Positions 1 to 11,050 of a DNA stretch of 64,000 bases are shown piece after piece. The number at the start of each line of letters is the position of its first letter. Within the stretch, counting starts at the first letter, position 1. This stretch comes from Lyophyllum atratum (taxonomy: Eukaryota; Basidiomycota; Agaricomycetes; Agaricales; Lyophyllaceae), in contig JACGCN010000005.1 of assembly GCA_014905825.1 (NCBI GenBank), forward strand, positions 1,240,001 to 1,304,000, read 5' to 3'. Under the pieces are notes generated by a model. That model ran no database searches, was not told where the DNA came from, and saw only the letters and a program-made list of their open reading frames with translations. The translations under genes were made by a program, and so were the position numbers.

Positions 1-624
1 ATCGTTGGGAACATCGTAAACGACATCCTTGCCGAACACAGGGGTCGTTAGATGCTGCAATCAGGGTTAACTAAGTATAAAGCGGAAGACACGTCGTGAA
101 CTCACGGTATACGCGTCTTCTGCATTCAATACCGTGGATTTGCCTCCCAAAATAAAATTATTCCCTTTCGGGCCGAGAGCAACCGTGACTTTGCGTCCAA
201 GCAGGATGAACGTGAACACATCGCCATACTACATAGCCGTGTCAGACTCGGCGCCAGAAGAGACAACTCATCATGACAATCACCTTTTCCCGGCACGCGA
301 ACAAGAAACTCATGGGGTCGTTTCCATACGAAACAGCTGAACCAACAACTGGTAGCCAGTGGAAAATTACTGGGGGGTCGGTAGCTTTGCGAGGGGCAAT
401 CTATTACGCAATATAAACAAACTGCGCACTAACGGGAGTGCGGAGAAGACACGTACGAATTGCCACAGCACGTTGAGAAGGATAGCAATTACGGGGGTGT
501 TTAAAATTAGGAGAAGAGCCAGTCGTGAATTGGATTGCGGGAAGTAGGTCTGTGCATCGGCCAGGTATGCAGACCAGACATCCTTGAACGGAAGTGTGCC
601 GTTCAGGTGAGTAGCGAACGACAT
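1..624 (-). CDS. ERG11: Lanosterol 14-alpha-demethylase CYP51, copy 1 (N-terminal part, cut by window edge)
   Basis: This cytochrome P450 removes the 14-alpha methyl group of lanosterol/eburicol in ergosterol synthesis at the ER and is the azole target. Only the N-terminal exons are inside the window; the gene runs off the left edge. Translation from ATG at 624 gives a hydrophobic anchor (LLLILNTPVIAILLNVLWQF), an intron starting GTACGT, then PPVIFHWLPVVGSAVSYGND and ACREK. After another intron comes YGDVFTFILLGRKVTVALG, and at the very edge HLTTPVFGKDVVYDVPN. These are CYP51 N-terminal blocks in the right order. Intron sites match those of copy 2 to the right, so the two are tandem duplicates. 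The heme-binding part is not visible, so intactness cannot be judged. Confidence 0.9.
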
Positions 625-979
625 GACGGAGGGACTGAAGGAGTGGTACGTCTAAAGTCACGCTGCTTTATTCTAAATTATTGATCCCGCAAAAATTCTC
701 GAATCGAACCACTCTGATTCGTCCCACGCGATTGCGTGCCTTAGTGAATTCTAACGGCCACCATTGACCAACCAGACCGAAGCAGGTCGAAGGCGACTAC
801 CTCGTACTACTCTTGGTTGCATAGGGTTCTTGGTAAATCACGGATCTTGCAATTACCTCCGTACCGGTACCCACCAGATTCAAACCGGATACACAGTTCG
901 CAGATCTGCCGAGATACGATTCAGAAGAACAATTATATTATGAACTGCCAACGCGGAAGGCTTGTATAGGTGTATGAAC
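625..979. other. Intergenic spacer between the two CYP51 copies
   Basis: It holds the promoter side of copy 1 and the 3' side of copy 2, both on the minus strand. Apart from the 13-bp shared element I see no gene here. Confidence 0.6.
703..715 (-). promoter_or_regulatory. Shared 13-bp upstream element of CYP51 copy 1
   Basis: On the plus strand this reads ATCGAACCACTCT. It lies 79 bp upstream of the copy 1 start codon. The same 13 bases occur 81 bp upstream of copy 2, while the surrounding sequence has diverged. Same position and sequence suggest a retained binding site or core promoter element; the factor is unknown. Confidence 0.45.
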
Positions 980-3028
980 TCAGGGCATGGTCTTCCGAAC
1001 AGTCCTCCGCCTGTAGGATATATTCCTGGGCGTCTTGGGCATCAAGATCATCGTCTAAAGCCAGAATGAGACTATGTAAATAGTTGCAACATGAAGAAAC
1101 TATCTCACATGATAATTGTGTTCCGGAACCGTATCGATGTATAATTCCAGATGGCGAATGATCGTGGCAATGAGCGTCCCAAGTTGCAGATACGCAAACT
1201 ACCAGAGTATGAGAGAAAAAAGCAGTGGTGGAGGATGCTCGGAGACTTACTTGTTCACCAATGCACCTGTGTCGACCCGCTCCAAAAGGCTGGTACGGGC
1301 TCTCGGTACCCTTGCTAACCGCGCCAAATCCATAGTCGATTTTTTCGCCATGCTCATCAGCGTAGGTCGCGAATGCTTGTGCGGCGATACCCTCAGGGTC
1401 ACTCCAGCGATAAGGATCCCACTTGAGAGAGTCTTTCCATACTCTGGGATCAGTTTGACTAATGAGGGGCGAGGCAAGGACCCAGTTTCCTTTGGGGACG
1501 ACATATGTGGTATCTTCAGAAGGTGCAGAGAGAGAGGCAGGGATGACGACATCGTCTCGAACTCCCCGCATGATGCTATGAATGGGAGGATGAAGACGAA
1601 GGGTCTCGCGGATGACAGCGTCCATGAGAGGTAGCTCCCGGAGTTCCTCGTAGGTCATAGAGCGAAGCTTGCCGTCAGGAGATCCGAAGTGCTTGACTTG
1701 TTCTTGGTAGAGGGCTTCCCTGTTACATAAAATATTCAGCACAATGTCGATAGTGGACCAATGAGCAAATTGCTAACGCGATGTCTGGATTGGCAGCAAG
1801 ATGGAGGATTACCCAGGATCCTGACGAGGAACTGGTGTGTTGACCAGCCATTAAGAGAGTGATCATCATATGCGCGATTTCATGGTCTCTAAGTTTCTTG
1901 CCATCGCGGTACGACTGCTGCATCAACGCATCGATCATGTCGGGTTCATGGCTCTACAGGAGGTCGTTAAGTATACCTTCGAGAAAGAGAGAAAAATAGG
2001 CGTTACGTGACCACCTTCGCGCCGCTTGTTGATGATATCGGTATAAAATTTGCTCATCTTCTTGTGTGCCCTGTCACGTCTGCGGAAGCTAGGCAGCGGA
2101 AGGTTGGGGAAGAGGAAGCTGATAGGAGTAAATCCGCCATCGAGGTCGTTGTAAAGACCGGAGAACGACTTGTCAAGTCCTTCGCGGACCTCTTTGCCCT
2201 GTAGAGTCCGGGAGGCGGTAAGAATAGTGATCTCCTGGAGGATCCTGCACGCGTCGAAGGTGCCCCATTCCCTTGAGTCATTTGTCTGGTACACGGAGAA
2301 CGCGGGGTCGGTTTTCAAAAAGTCCTCCACCTCTTCTTCTATCATGCCCACGTATGTGCGGAAGTTCTCCTGCGAAAGGCCGACCTTCACAAACTTTTTT
2401 GCTCCATGAAAACCGCGTTAGGGACGTCGTAGACTACGTCCTTGCCAAACACAGGAGTGGTAAAGTGCTAGAGGCGCATGAGTACGGCGTCGTTGCTGGA
2501 GTTCAACTCATGCTCACCGCATACGCATCCTCAGCGTTGAAGACCATCGATTTTCCACCGAGGACGAAATTATTGCCCTTTGCGCCTAGCGCCGCAGTAA
2601 CACGGCGTCCAAACATGGTGAAGGTAAATACGTCGCCATACTATGAGACCATCATGTCAGCAGGAGCAAAGTGAGCACATGTACCAGTAAAAATACCTTC
2701 TCGCGGCAAGCGAAGAAAAAAGTCATAGGGTCATTTCCGTAAGATATTCCGGAACCAATGAATGGAATCCAATGAAACACCGAGGGGGGGCTGGAGGTTT
2801 GGCGTGGTGCGGCCTGGGACATAGAATGAGCGATGACCAGAATGAACAGAGGAGACGACGTACGATCTGCCATAGGGCATGCACAAAGATCGTGACTATG
2901 GGGACACAGGAGAGCAGTAGAAAGACGTGGTGTAAATTTGTGGCGGAGAAGAAGGAGAGAGTTTGAGAAAAATGACTTGTCAAAACACTGGACGTCGTTG
3001 CGCCGGTCGTCTCGTCTAAAAGAGCCAT
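980..3028 (-). CDS. ERG11: Lanosterol 14-alpha-demethylase CYP51, copy 2 (complete but with a one-base frameshift)
   Basis: This is a second sterol 14-demethylase. Eight exons can be read: 3028-2864, 2813-2697, 2640-2518, 2467-2007, 1953-1778, 1719-1251, 1198-1109 and 1054-980. They give an N-terminal anchor, PPSVFHWIPFIGSG, MAGQHTSSSSGSW (I-helix), the ExxR motif in VIRETLRLHPP, the heme Cys motif PFGAGRHRCIGEQ, and a C-terminus ending RRRTVRKTMP. Exon lengths sum to 1676 nt, one short of a multiple of three. The missing base is in an A-run at 2395-2400, where MEQKKFVKVGLS is expected; as written the frame hits a stop two codons later. Either the gene is a recent pseudogene or the consensus lost one A. 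Otherwise the product would be about 558 residues, close to usual CYP51 size. Confidence 0.9.
2395..2400 (-). other. Frameshift site in CYP51 copy 2 (A6 where A7 is expected)
   Basis: On the coding strand the codons for Glu-Gln are followed by six A and then GTTTGTGAAG. Seven A would restore Glu-Gln-Lys-Lys-Phe-Val-Lys, the family sequence. An intron cannot explain it because no GT-AG pair of usable length spans the site. Confidence 0.75.
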
Positions 3029-3108
3029 GAAGAGGAGATGATGATATCCTGTGGACTCTGCAGTGCTGGTTTCTTATGTTCTCGATATCTGTAGAGAAAT
3101 ATCGTAAA

Positions 3109-3121
3109 ATCGAACCACTCT
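3109..3121 (-). promoter_or_regulatory. Shared 13-bp upstream element of CYP51 copy 2
   Basis: It reads ATCGAACCACTCT on the plus strand, 81 bp before the start codon at 3028. It is identical to the element upstream of copy 1. Confidence 0.45.
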
Positions 3122-3301
3122 CGATCAAGCCATGCGGCCACGGGTACAAACCCCGGTGCAACATGCGAAAATGCGATCCATCGTACCATACTAACGAACA
3201 GTCCTTTGAATGACGCCATGGGCACAATGGCCAAGAAATAAATTCAGTGGGGATTAACATATGGTAAGATACATTATAGGGCGTACAAGTCATGCATCAA
3301 A

Positions 3302-6242
3302 TTACTTGAGAGTGAGGAGGAGCTTGGGGCGCACTCCCAACAGGCATTCCTGGACCTTGACGGGGAGCGTCGTGCCCGGAGGTATATCAGGGGTGTCCAG
3401 GTCCTCCAAACTGACGTTGATGCCAAGGAGGCGGATGTGTGTCTCAACATGGTATTTACCGGTTGACTTGTTGGTCGTAGGAGCGCTTAAGGTGACACCT
3501 TCAAGCCTCTGCAACGGGTCGTCTCCGCGCTCAACCCCGTTGGCGGTGTCTTCGGCCCATCGCTTCAGGAGCATTAGCTGCCAGTACCGCTGGTGGGTCC
3601 GACCTATGACTCGACTCAGTGCGTCGGTCGCCGGAACTGATATGCTGAGCTCTGACAGTCGGGCGGTGTCGAATGGAGGGGACGTCGTGGGTGCCGCAGA
3701 ACCGAGGAGTGCGTGATGGATTTGCCAATGCGCGACCAGGTCGAGGTAACGTCGAAGTGGCGAAGTGGCGCGGGTGTAACCTTCTCCTTGGGAAATTCCC
3801 AAAGCATAGTGAGCCATTGGTTCCAGAGAGTACTCCCCGATAGGAGCCATATCTACCCGAAAGATGCCCAAGTCGTGTCGGACATAATTATTTGAGGTGC
3901 GCATATCGGATAGTTCTTGCGGAAACCCTGTGAAACCCGACAAACGTGGATCAGACCCACGCCGTATCATGGGAAGGCCTCGCTCGGTCGCAAAGCGTGA
4001 AGCCGCCCGTGAAGCGAGCTTCATCATCTCGGCAACCATACTACGAGCTCCGGTGTCCACCGCGAACATGTCCGCAACGCTGTATCCGAAAGTAGGGAAA
4101 CCTTTGAAAGTCGTCGGCTCAAATGTGGGGGCGCTTAATTCTGAAGGTGGTGGTGCGATGCTCGTGATTTGGACAACCGGCTGGCTAAAAATGAGGACCC
4201 CATCCCTTTGACGCTTATCCACCAAACGTCGAGAGGCAGTATAAAGATCCCGAAGATCTTTGACCTGTGACTCAGTCAAGGGTCGAGGTGTAGGCTTTGG
4301 CTGTGGTCTGCTACCAAATGGGTACCAGCGAGGAACTTCTGGGGACCCTAGTGCAGCGTCGACTTCATCATAGGTGATGACATGGATCTTACGGATGAGA
4401 CCCGCTCGAACCTTAAAGTCGGTCACCTCCCCTCGACTATTGACTTTCGTACTGAATGTCAACACTTTAGTTGGGAGACCATCCTCTCTGACGCCCAACG
4501 AAAGACCGTATTTCGGATGTTCCATTAGACTTCGAGGGAATAGCGGCCATGAACGGTGAATAAAGTAGACGCTTTCCGAACGAATAGAGGCCTCTTTGGC
4601 CAGAATATGCGTTGGGGGAATGAGGGAAGCCGGATCAGCAATATGAACATGCGCCCACAAGCTATCCGGTTCTGAAGGGATTCGCTCAATGGACACACCG
4701 TCGTCAAGTTCTTCTGCGCTCGCCTCGTCGACGACGAAAACAGGTAAATCGCCGAAATCATGTCGTACTGAATCCAGAGGATCAGATGGATACAGATCTT
4801 CAGGTCCCAGCGGCGTCTTGTGCGTCGAAGATGCAAGTGCCTCGATCCCCTTCTGGGCTACGGCTTCTCGAGCCTTGACTGTAGAGGATGTAGCTTCTGG
4901 TTCAACATCAAGGTCCAGGGCAGGTTCTAACATCATAAGATCCTGCCAAGGTGCCAGAACACCTAGATCCACGAGGGTTTTTTGAACCTCATCGTCGTTG
5001 ACGCACGGCCTCATAGGATGAATCTGCTTCAGGATGAAGCTCTGTCCAAGGGAATACGGATCCTGTTGCGTCGTGCGGGTCCGGCGAAGCGAATGCTGCA
5101 GGAACATGAGTATTTTGCGGTCAGACTCCGTCCAGACATGCGTGGCAGGGCTATAGGAAGGGAGTTCGGTACGTGAAATTTTCTGCGCCTCCTGATTGGC
5201 AGCTATGACTTTTCGCGCCCTTCCCGCGAAAGATTGGATTGGACCATCGTGGAGTCTTGACCAATCCCGTATGGTGTGGATATTGTCAACATGTGACTTT
5301 GGCCGAACATGGAAGACCTCATTGACCCCATAGCTGTGGTGTGCCGTGAAAAACAGAGAATTGGTCATCAGGTAATTATGAGTCGCGAAAAGTGTGATTT
5401 TATCGGGGTTGGGATTGATTAGGCGGGCGACTTCAGTAGTCGTTGTCTGGGACCATTTATTGGGGTCGGATGAGCTGACCGTGTTGTAGACTTGGGCGCT
5501 TTTCTGAGATACCGGGTTGTATGTTTTCTCCAGAGTCCGGGATAGCTCTTTAAGGCGCTTCAGTACCTCTACCCGGGCTCGCTTCTGCGTCTGCTGAGCG
5601 GGGAAGGCTTGCTGTCCACATCGGGCGACCAGGTCGGCGGAAACGAAATCCGGGATATTGAACGCGATGTCTTCCCGTACCGGTTGCCAGACCTCTCCGG
5701 CGGTCGTTAGAACTACGAGCCTTTTCCGCCTTTCCGAAACTATATGGCCAAGTACCACGCCATGAGTGGAGATGTGGTTCCTACAATTCGCCAATTAGAC
5801 AGCAGAGATGAAACTATGACTCAACTTACCTTCTAGCCTCCACAAACGTTCCCAAAGAAAGGTGTATAGTGGGACTATCGCCTTCTTCCTCGCTGTGTTC
5901 CTGATCAGCATCATACGTCGCTTTTTCTATCGACAGGCCACGTTTGCTGGACACGTCGAGTGGTATCAACGCGGAAAGCCTCTTCTCCTCACCGCGAAGA
6001 GTATGGGTATGTTTCCAGCCAGGAGGTGGTCGCGCTACACGATCTATAATTTGCATTGTAACCCGCTTCGCTTGGTCAATTTCTTCCTTCGACAGGCGAG
6101 ATGACAGGGGCTTCTCCTTCGCGTCGGACGTCGAGGACGAATGATGCCTGATAGAAGCATGTCTGGAGCGACGTGGTATGCTGCGCAGAGCACTTTGATT
6201 ACAAAGAGTGGAACGACAGGAGCGCGTTGCTCGTCTGTGCAT
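3302..6242 (-). CDS. DSS1: Mitochondrial 3'-5' exoribonuclease, RNase II family (DSS1/cyt-4 type)
   Basis: In fungi this enzyme degrades mitochondrial RNA 3' to 5' together with the SUV3 helicase. Two exons (6242-5830 and 5780-3302) join through a 49-nt intron to give about 963 residues, normal for the family. The N-terminus from the ATG at 6242 (MHRRATRSCRSTL...) is rich in Arg and Ser and lacks acid residues, as in a mitochondrial presequence. An ATG at 6293 would add 17 residues. The RNB catalytic domain shows VFVVDEASAEELDDGVSIE, with the Asp residues of the metal site, and ATSPLRRYLDLVAHWQIHHA near its end. A C-terminal S1-like segment follows. The long second exon is fully open, with no frameshift. 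It is divergent from the gene starting at 6351. Confidence 0.88.
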
Positions 6243-6350
6243 GGTGGTCAAGTGTGGAAATTTGTTCAATACCGGCCCGGAATTTCCGGTCATTTTTTAT
6301 CTTTCAATGTTTGCTTGGTTCTTGAACGCTACACTTCACTCGGGCTCCTT

Positions 6351-7324
6351 ATGTTTAAACGAGTCGAAAAGAGACGCCGAAAACGGGAGGAGGAGGAGGA
6401 ACTTGGTCTGGACGAGGACATGAAGGAGGTTCTTGGGATGCATGACACAGACTCAGAAGAATCCGCGTCAGATTCAGATGACTCGTCTGACGATGGTGCT
6501 GGGGGGAGCGATGATGAAGGAGGTGTTCTAGAAACCGGGGCTTTCGCAGATGATCTCGACGACGTTGAAGATGAGAGCGAAGCTGAGGAGGAGGAGGAGA
6601 GAGGAGGAGCAACCTGTGATCACCGTCCAAGAGGCTCTTCGCGATGCACTCTACATCGTGTCTCTGGAACCAGTGGTTAAGGCATGCATCGTCTGCCCAG
6701 GAAAGCTCCTCAAGGGCGCAAAAATGGTTGAGTTGCACCGAACATCCAATGCATGTACGATTTCGCTTTCCCATCCATGAGGTTGGACTCACATTCACAA
6801 TTATAGGCACATGAAAGACGTGTTAAGCTATTCAAAACCTTGGCGTCAAAAGCCAATCCTAAAGAAAACGCATGGGACCTCCTCCGTGAGGACGCGGAGA
6901 AGAAACCGACACCGTCGCTCGCGGTGCCTTCTGACGACTCCAAACGCGCACAAAAACGAGTATGTCATGTCCTCAATCCCTTCATCACGCCCTCACAATA
7001 TTCGTTTAGAAAGCTCATGCTGCGCTTCGCAAGGAAAGGCGCGACAAGCAAAAGGCCAAGACTAGAGCGAAGAAGGCTAAGGCTGTGGACCCTTCTGCTC
7101 CAGAACCCCAGACCATAGTCCCCCAACCCACCAAGCCGCCTCAAAAGAAGCAAAAGGTCGCGACGTCATCTCCTGCACCACATTTACCCACACGATCACC
7201 ACCAGAAAAGGCGAGTGCGAGCATCAAAAGCATTGCGCGGTCGGCGTCTGACAGGGCAAAAATGGCACGAGCTCGAGCAGGTAATGTGAAACCAAAACGC
7301 ACTCCGAAGGTAGCAGTCTCATAG
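6351..7324 (+). CDS. Nucleolar-type conserved protein, acidic N-terminus and Lys-rich C-terminus
   Basis: I do not recognise a named family. Starting at 6351 the protein opens with a basic patch (MFKRVEKRRRKREEEEEL), a long Asp/Glu/Ser stretch, then EALRDALYIVSLEPVVKACI, VCPGKLLKGAKMVELHRTSN and AHERRVKLFKTLASKANP. It ends in a Lys/Pro-rich tail. The alternating acidic and basic layout is common in ribosome-biogenesis factors, so a nucleolar role is inferred only. Exons: 6351-6750, 6807-6959, 7010-7324. The first intron (6751-6806) uses a GC donor. The exon sum is one base too long: the frame changes within the GGAGGAG repeat near 6590-6612, between the acidic part and EEEQPVITVQEALRDA. This may be a repeat-length error. 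Confidence 0.7.
6751..6806 (+). other. GC-AG intron
   Basis: Splicing after AAT with donor GCATGT and acceptor TATAG restores SNAHERR. No GT donor nearby keeps the frame. Confidence 0.6.
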
Positions 7325-7466
7325 GCAATTGGACGGGCTTCTTAACGCCGCAGCTTAAAGAGTCATAGTCCGTTCAATTACTCCGCGTTATAGTCGTCCC
7401 ATATCCCGCATAGATATATATATGAACATCGTCCGTGTCTCGAAGAGAATCACCAGTTAGGCTTGT

Positions 7467-9189
7467 TCACGCCATACTCTGTAGTACACGATCTGTCATG
7501 TGGATTACCTACAAACACATAAATTTCAAGCTGGGGAACAAATGCAACGGATAGCTTACCCTGTGGATATCTGGCCGCTCAGCAGGGTTGATCTTGAGCA
7601 TGCTGTCAATGAGGTCCTTAAGCCCCTGGGAATATGCCGAGCTCGGATGCTTGTATTGGGCATTGAGCACGGCCATAGCTATGGAGCCACCTTGTTCTGT
7701 AGTCTGGGTATTTTCAAATGGCGAATGCGAGTATGCTAGTGCGAATAATGTGCAACCTAACGACTGTGGAACGGTAAGAAAGAGGTCATGTAGGGGAGTT
7801 TATGTACATACCCAAATGTCGACCTTTTCGTCCAGCATCTGGCCTGTCTTACATCGAACAACTCTGGAGCACGGTATGCCATGGTACTTTGCTCAGCTGC
7901 AATATCCTGTTGACCGTATGAGAATCGAGAGGCAGAGCTCAAACCTGAAACATACCTGCTGTAGTAACGCCTGACTGCGGTTTTCAATTGGAATCCTGGC
8001 TTTGATGGTGCTCCCAAAGTCCATGAGAATAGGCGTCACGCCGTCGTCCGCAACCATGACATTTCTGAACACATGGCCTCCATAAGAATGCCGAACGAGT
8101 GTAAAGATGCAACTCGTCAGACTCACCCTGGTTTCAGGTCCCGATGAGCATATGGACCAACTCAGTCTCTCCCCCTTGCTGCGACTGCGCCAGTTCTTCA
8201 TCGCCATCGAACACCACATCCCCCTCCTCCTCTACACGATGCTTCGTGACCAAAGGTACGCTCACCCCCGAACCATACGAATATCCTCCATCTCCATCGC
8301 CTTCCGGCTGAGGAAACCGCTCATCGTCGTCCGAATGTCTACCGGACGCCTCTTCTTGCTGTCGCTGTTGCTGGCGCGCGGCACCATTCGACTGGGACTG
8401 CTGTGACGAGGCTAGCTTGGCCCGGAAGTCGTGCATTGCGCGAACGGCCTCGCAGGTGCCTTTGAAGAGACGGAGCATTTCTTGTTCTGAGAAGTGTTTG
8501 CGATTGACGACGTTCGCAGTTAATGGCGTCTTGGAGATTGCCACGCTTGAGGTTCCTACATCAGTCAAGGCTACTGGAAGTACTACACTGATACTCACCT
8601 TGTAAAGTGGTAGAAATAGATATACAATCTTGCCGTCTCCTTCGGGGTCCTGAACGACGGCAGAATCCTGGCAGAGCATGAAATCCTTACGCTGAGAAGG
8701 TCAAGGCAGGCATGCATACCAGTATTCGAATGATATTCGGATGTCTATATCAATCTTGAGATACAATTTAGGCCATATCTCGAGATAGCTACTCACTTGA
8801 ACCGTCTGTAGGCTTCCACCTCTCGCATAGCTTCTTTGACGCCCTCAGAACCCGTTGGACAGCGGATCTTTTTTAGTGCGAATTGACGCTGTGGGTTTCA
8901 GTTAGGTTCACCCTATTGATTCACAGTGCCCTCCTACTCACCCCACTATGCTCATCCTGCGCTAAATATACAAACGAGAACCCTCCTTCTCCCAAGACCT
9001 TTATTATTTGAACTATAGGAAGCCGTGAGTCTGGCGAGAGATACAGAAACATGTAGTGAGCTGACATGTGCGCCCGTTGATTTTGACCTTTGCAGACTGT
9101 TGGCAGAGGCAGGACGTTAACGCGTAGATCGCATCTTTGGCCTGGTCCTTGAAGCTTTCAAAGGCACTGAGGAAGTGGGGAGGACTCAT
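7467..9189 (-). CDS. ENV7: Serine/threonine protein kinase, STK16/ENV7 type
   Basis: Kinases of this NAK-related family act at Golgi or vacuole membranes; yeast ENV7 regulates vacuole fusion. Translation starts at ATG 9189 (MSPPHFLSAFESFKDQ). The glycine loop is VLGEGGFSFVYLAQDEHSG, the Lys-containing strand is near KKIRCPTGSEGVKEAMREVE, the catalytic loop is PYAHRDLKPGNVMV (split by an intron), DFGSTIKARIP is the Mg motif, and STMAYRAPELFDV is the APE motif. The end is RPDIHRVIHMTDRVLQSMA with stop at 7467. At least seven short introns are present. A low-complexity insert of about 85 residues, rich in Gln, Ser and Gly, lies just before HRD. The Cys pairs near the N-terminus (SCLCQ) could be palmitoylated as in ENV7/STK16; that is inference. 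Confidence 0.82.
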
Positions 9190-9403
9190 GGAAACTGTTC
9201 AATAGACTGCAATATTGCCGGACTGCCACTCAAGGTCGTGGCTTGTTTGCCTCCGAGTCGTCGGAATAACAGTGGCACTGCCATAGAAGCCGAACACCGG
9301 GCCTTCTCTCCGTCCCTTGCAATTCAATGTCAACGCAAAATCTCCTACATAGTGCTACATGGGCGTTGTCATTGCTGGAAAGGGAGGCAGTACTAATACA
9401 TGT

Positions 9404-10591
9404 TCAACGAAGAAAGTTGGGAGGTCTTGGAGCTAAAAACTCCAAGATCTTTTCCCGCCAAAGCACGACGAGAAGGGCGCTGAGGAAAAAGACAGTCACA
9501 AGGTTGAACTCCTGCGACCGCCGATAGACCCAGTGGTAACTCCAAGTCTCGCATAATCTTGCATGCTTTGGGAGCGATAAACCGGTCTTAGCTCAATGAC
9601 CTTCGGATAAAGGGAAGCAATTCATTCACCTTGAGTCTCGCAGCTTGCTCGAGTGATTTCTGGGCGCTCCATTGCGCCACGGCTGATTCGCAGCAGGAGA
9701 TCATCTCAAGCTCGCGCATATAAGCCTTCGCGGTCGGGAGGTAGTACATAATTCTGCCTGGTATGTTGCGCCTCGGTCCTAACAATATGTGAGATCAGCC
9801 ACAAGGCAAAGTAGGAAGCGAGAGCGCTAACTTGGGCTGAGGATGTACGGAAATATACCGTTACGCCTGCACAAGTCGAGACATTCGGGGAATGTTCGTA
9901 CAAGGTCAGTGTTCGGAAATAAAGCTTCAAGCACAGCATCATGGAAATCAGATCGATGTCTAAAGAGTAATCTGGAAGGACTCACTACTTGCCGGTGCAT
10001 TTCTTGCAGCACCGCACACGACAAGCCCAGAAGACTTGCTGCACGTTCGGCGCAAGGCAAAACTGGTATAAGAAGTCAATCAAATCAGTGGGTTGCCGCC
10101 ATCATACTGACACCCACATGACAATGTTCGTCGAACGCAAGATTGATATACTGGGGTTCTGTCAAATCTGACGGGCAGAAAGGCAGGCCTTCGACATTGG
10201 CGAGGGCTGACTTCCAAACAAAGATCGATGATCTAGACATGAGAATGGCCCGAGTCTCTTCGATGTGCGTGCGAGGTGTATCAGGTCGAGAGGATGGAGA
10301 TGGGAGAAAATCTGAGGATCTTGCGATGAGGGGCAAAGATTTGGCAGAGGCTCTCCAGTGGCATACCTCAAACAAGACGTCCAAGGGCACGAATCTCAGC
10401 GCGCGCAACTCCCCAACATGACTTCGTCTTACGCTCTTCTTTCCACGCCGTTTCGTTCGTCGGAGATCGTGCTCGAAATAATCGAGACTCGGAGGTGTGG
10501 GAGGCTCGGACTCGCTGAGATAGATCCAGGCGCGAGGCTTATAGCGTCCTGATCGTCGTCGCAGTATAGACGCTGGGAGATGGCTCGTCAT
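9404..10591 (-). CDS. F-box-like protein with Cys cluster and C-terminal transmembrane tail (paralogue 1)
   Basis: The start is ATG 10591. The F-box core is RFVPLDVLFE, then after a 55-nt intron IFSHLHPLDLIHLARTSK. Next come VWKSALANVEGLPFCPSDL and EPQYINLAFDEHCHFC with a Cys-rich piece (ACRVRCCKKC). This layout is known from the large F-box families of mushrooms, which are thought to recruit substrates to SCF ubiquitin ligases. The last exon reads HARLCETWSYHWVYRRSQEF followed by a hydrophobic run (NLVTVFFLSALLVVLWREK) and stops at 9404. The paralogue at 11051-12098 has the same tail, so the tail is probably real. Within the F-box exon the frame slips by one base at about 10257-10262 (LARTSK must join ETRAILM). 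The gene is therefore either broken or mis-sequenced there. Confidence 0.65.
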
Positions 10592-11050
10592 TGAGGAGGC
10601 TTGGGAGTCAGTATACTCCCGGACTTAACCTCTTCTCTCCTGTTCTTGAATGACAACTGATTTGTATCAGCATGTGACTGGTAAATGGAGTAAATACCCC
10701 AGCCGGGCGACATCCTGTAACCCCGAGGAAACGGTGCACTAGGCTGCCTCGACGAATCGGCGTAGAAATTGGCGGCCGAATCTGATACAGACTTAGAGGG
10801 CCAATTAACTTCCGTGGACTTCCGATGTTCGATCGATCACGATCGGGGTCGAGATCGCCCATGTAACAAATCTACTCGGCCGCGCACTGGCGGCCGCGAA
10901 GTTGCTTTATAACTTCCTATTACTGTGATACATAGCCCGGCATATCCCTGGCTGACTGGCTACCCTACGCGTTGTGATCTTAGGTCATGAAGCCCGAGAG
11001 CTCTGATGGACTCTTTCATCATGCCAGTGAGCGGAGTCAGCACACGCATT
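10592..11050. other. Spacer between the two F-box paralogues
   Basis: No gene is supported. It contains an AT/GC palindromic patch around 10830-10850 but nothing I can assign. Confidence 0.5.

Noticed and set aside
367..661. Apparent frameshift at the CCCCCC run in CYP51 copy 1, and at the C7 run in copy 2 (about 2784)
   Set aside because: Both are explained by a conserved intron (donor GTACGT after LWQF/LWQI). Splicing restores PPVIFHW and PPSVFHW.
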